From: an uncultured bacterium
GTDB lineage: Bacteria > Planctomycetota > UBA1135 > UBA2386
Assembly (NCBI GenBank): GCA_938003515.1
Contig: CALKYL010000187.1
Location: forward strand, 1-5,194
Direction: 5' to 3'
DNA: 5,194 nt
The notes under the pieces are model-generated. The model did not search any database. It had not been told where the DNA came from and was given only the letters and a program-made list of their open reading frames with translations. Positions within the stretch are counted from its first letter, which is position 1; every line of letters begins with the position of its first letter. The position numbers were made by a program, and so were the translations under genes. Below, piece after piece: positions 5,025-5,194 of the stretch.

Positions 5025-5194
5025 GAACTGTTGACCTGCCTGTGCTCGGACGAGGAACGCCCCCGGGAGGAAGCGCGGGATTCGAGCCGTGCCAAAGTCG
5101 AGATCGGGGCCGGCAGGAGGATGCCGTATTCGTCCGGCTCCGCGGTCCCGACCCGGCGCGCGACCACCACCGCGCCCCGCGAAGGCGCTCAAGG
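5025..5194 (+). mobile_element. Second copy of the MITE-like repeat, truncated by the window end (element 2)
   Basis: It starts with GAACTGTTGACCTGCC at 5025 and continues to the end of the window in the orientation opposite to element 1. The core (5025-5053), the following segment up to AAGCGCGGG (5071-5079) and the block 5112-5188 all match element 1. In the last block I count 8 mismatches and one 1-base indel over about 77 columns. Bases 5080-5113 are a 34-base insertion absent from element 1. By analogy its far inverted repeat should lie just past the window end. No gene for transposition is seen here. Confidence 0.6.

Noticed and set aside
5071..5100. GATTCGAGCC resembling a tRNA T-loop
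   Set aside because: The flanking bases do not pair as a 5-bp T-stem, and no acceptor, D or anticodon arm can be found around it.
4851..5192. A 113-codon minus-strand frame spanning the spacer and the second repeat copy
   Set aside because: The product is Arg/Gly-rich with no recognisable domain. The frame is not kept in element 1 because of a 1-base and a 34-base indel.

Overview
The window is very GC-rich DNA with strong G/C bias at third codon positions. It carries three protein genes, all on the + strand. The organism is probably a bacterium of the Planctomycetes-like group. This rests on the large signal-peptide-bearing Gly/Ser/Thr/Ala-rich beta protein, with its 'FGAGC' segment and a C-terminal module of a kind I associate with planctomycete secretomes, and on the absence of clear Shine-Dalgarno sites before both visible starts. 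It is an inference from style, not a database match.

Layout: (1) bases 3-1082, the 3' part of a polytopic membrane protein gene whose start lies outside the window. (2) 1083-1298, a 216-base intergenic region, less GC-rich than its surroundings, with a weak stem-loop and a possible promoter. (3) 1299-3203, a 634-residue exported protein built from two related beta-rich modules and a C-terminal module. (4) 3204-3446, a 243-base intergenic region full of secondary structure: a terminator-like hairpin, a perfect 18-bp tandem duplication, a near-identical 20-bp direct repeat pair and a 39-base hairpin over a promoter-like sequence. (5) 3447-4649, a full-length 400-residue membrane protein paralogous to the first gene. 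(6) 4650-5194, 545 bases without a convincing gene, holding two copies of a repeat element.

The two membrane proteins share the same motifs in the same order, so they are a local duplicated pair with the exported protein gene between them. Their multi-spanning shape suggests GT-C-type sugar transferases or related envelope proteins, but no catalytic signature proves it. A functional link with the exported protein is possible from proximity only. Intergenic gaps of over 200 bases on both sides of the exported protein gene suggest separate transcription units.

The most interesting structure is the 3' end. Element 1 (about 4668-4860, 193 bp) has roughly 24-bp imperfect terminal inverted repeats like a MITE. 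A second copy in the opposite orientation starts at 5025 and runs off the window end. The two share an internal block of about 76 bp with 8 mismatches and one 1-base indel, and differ by a 34-base insertion. This looks like a dispersed, probably non-coding intergenic repeat family.
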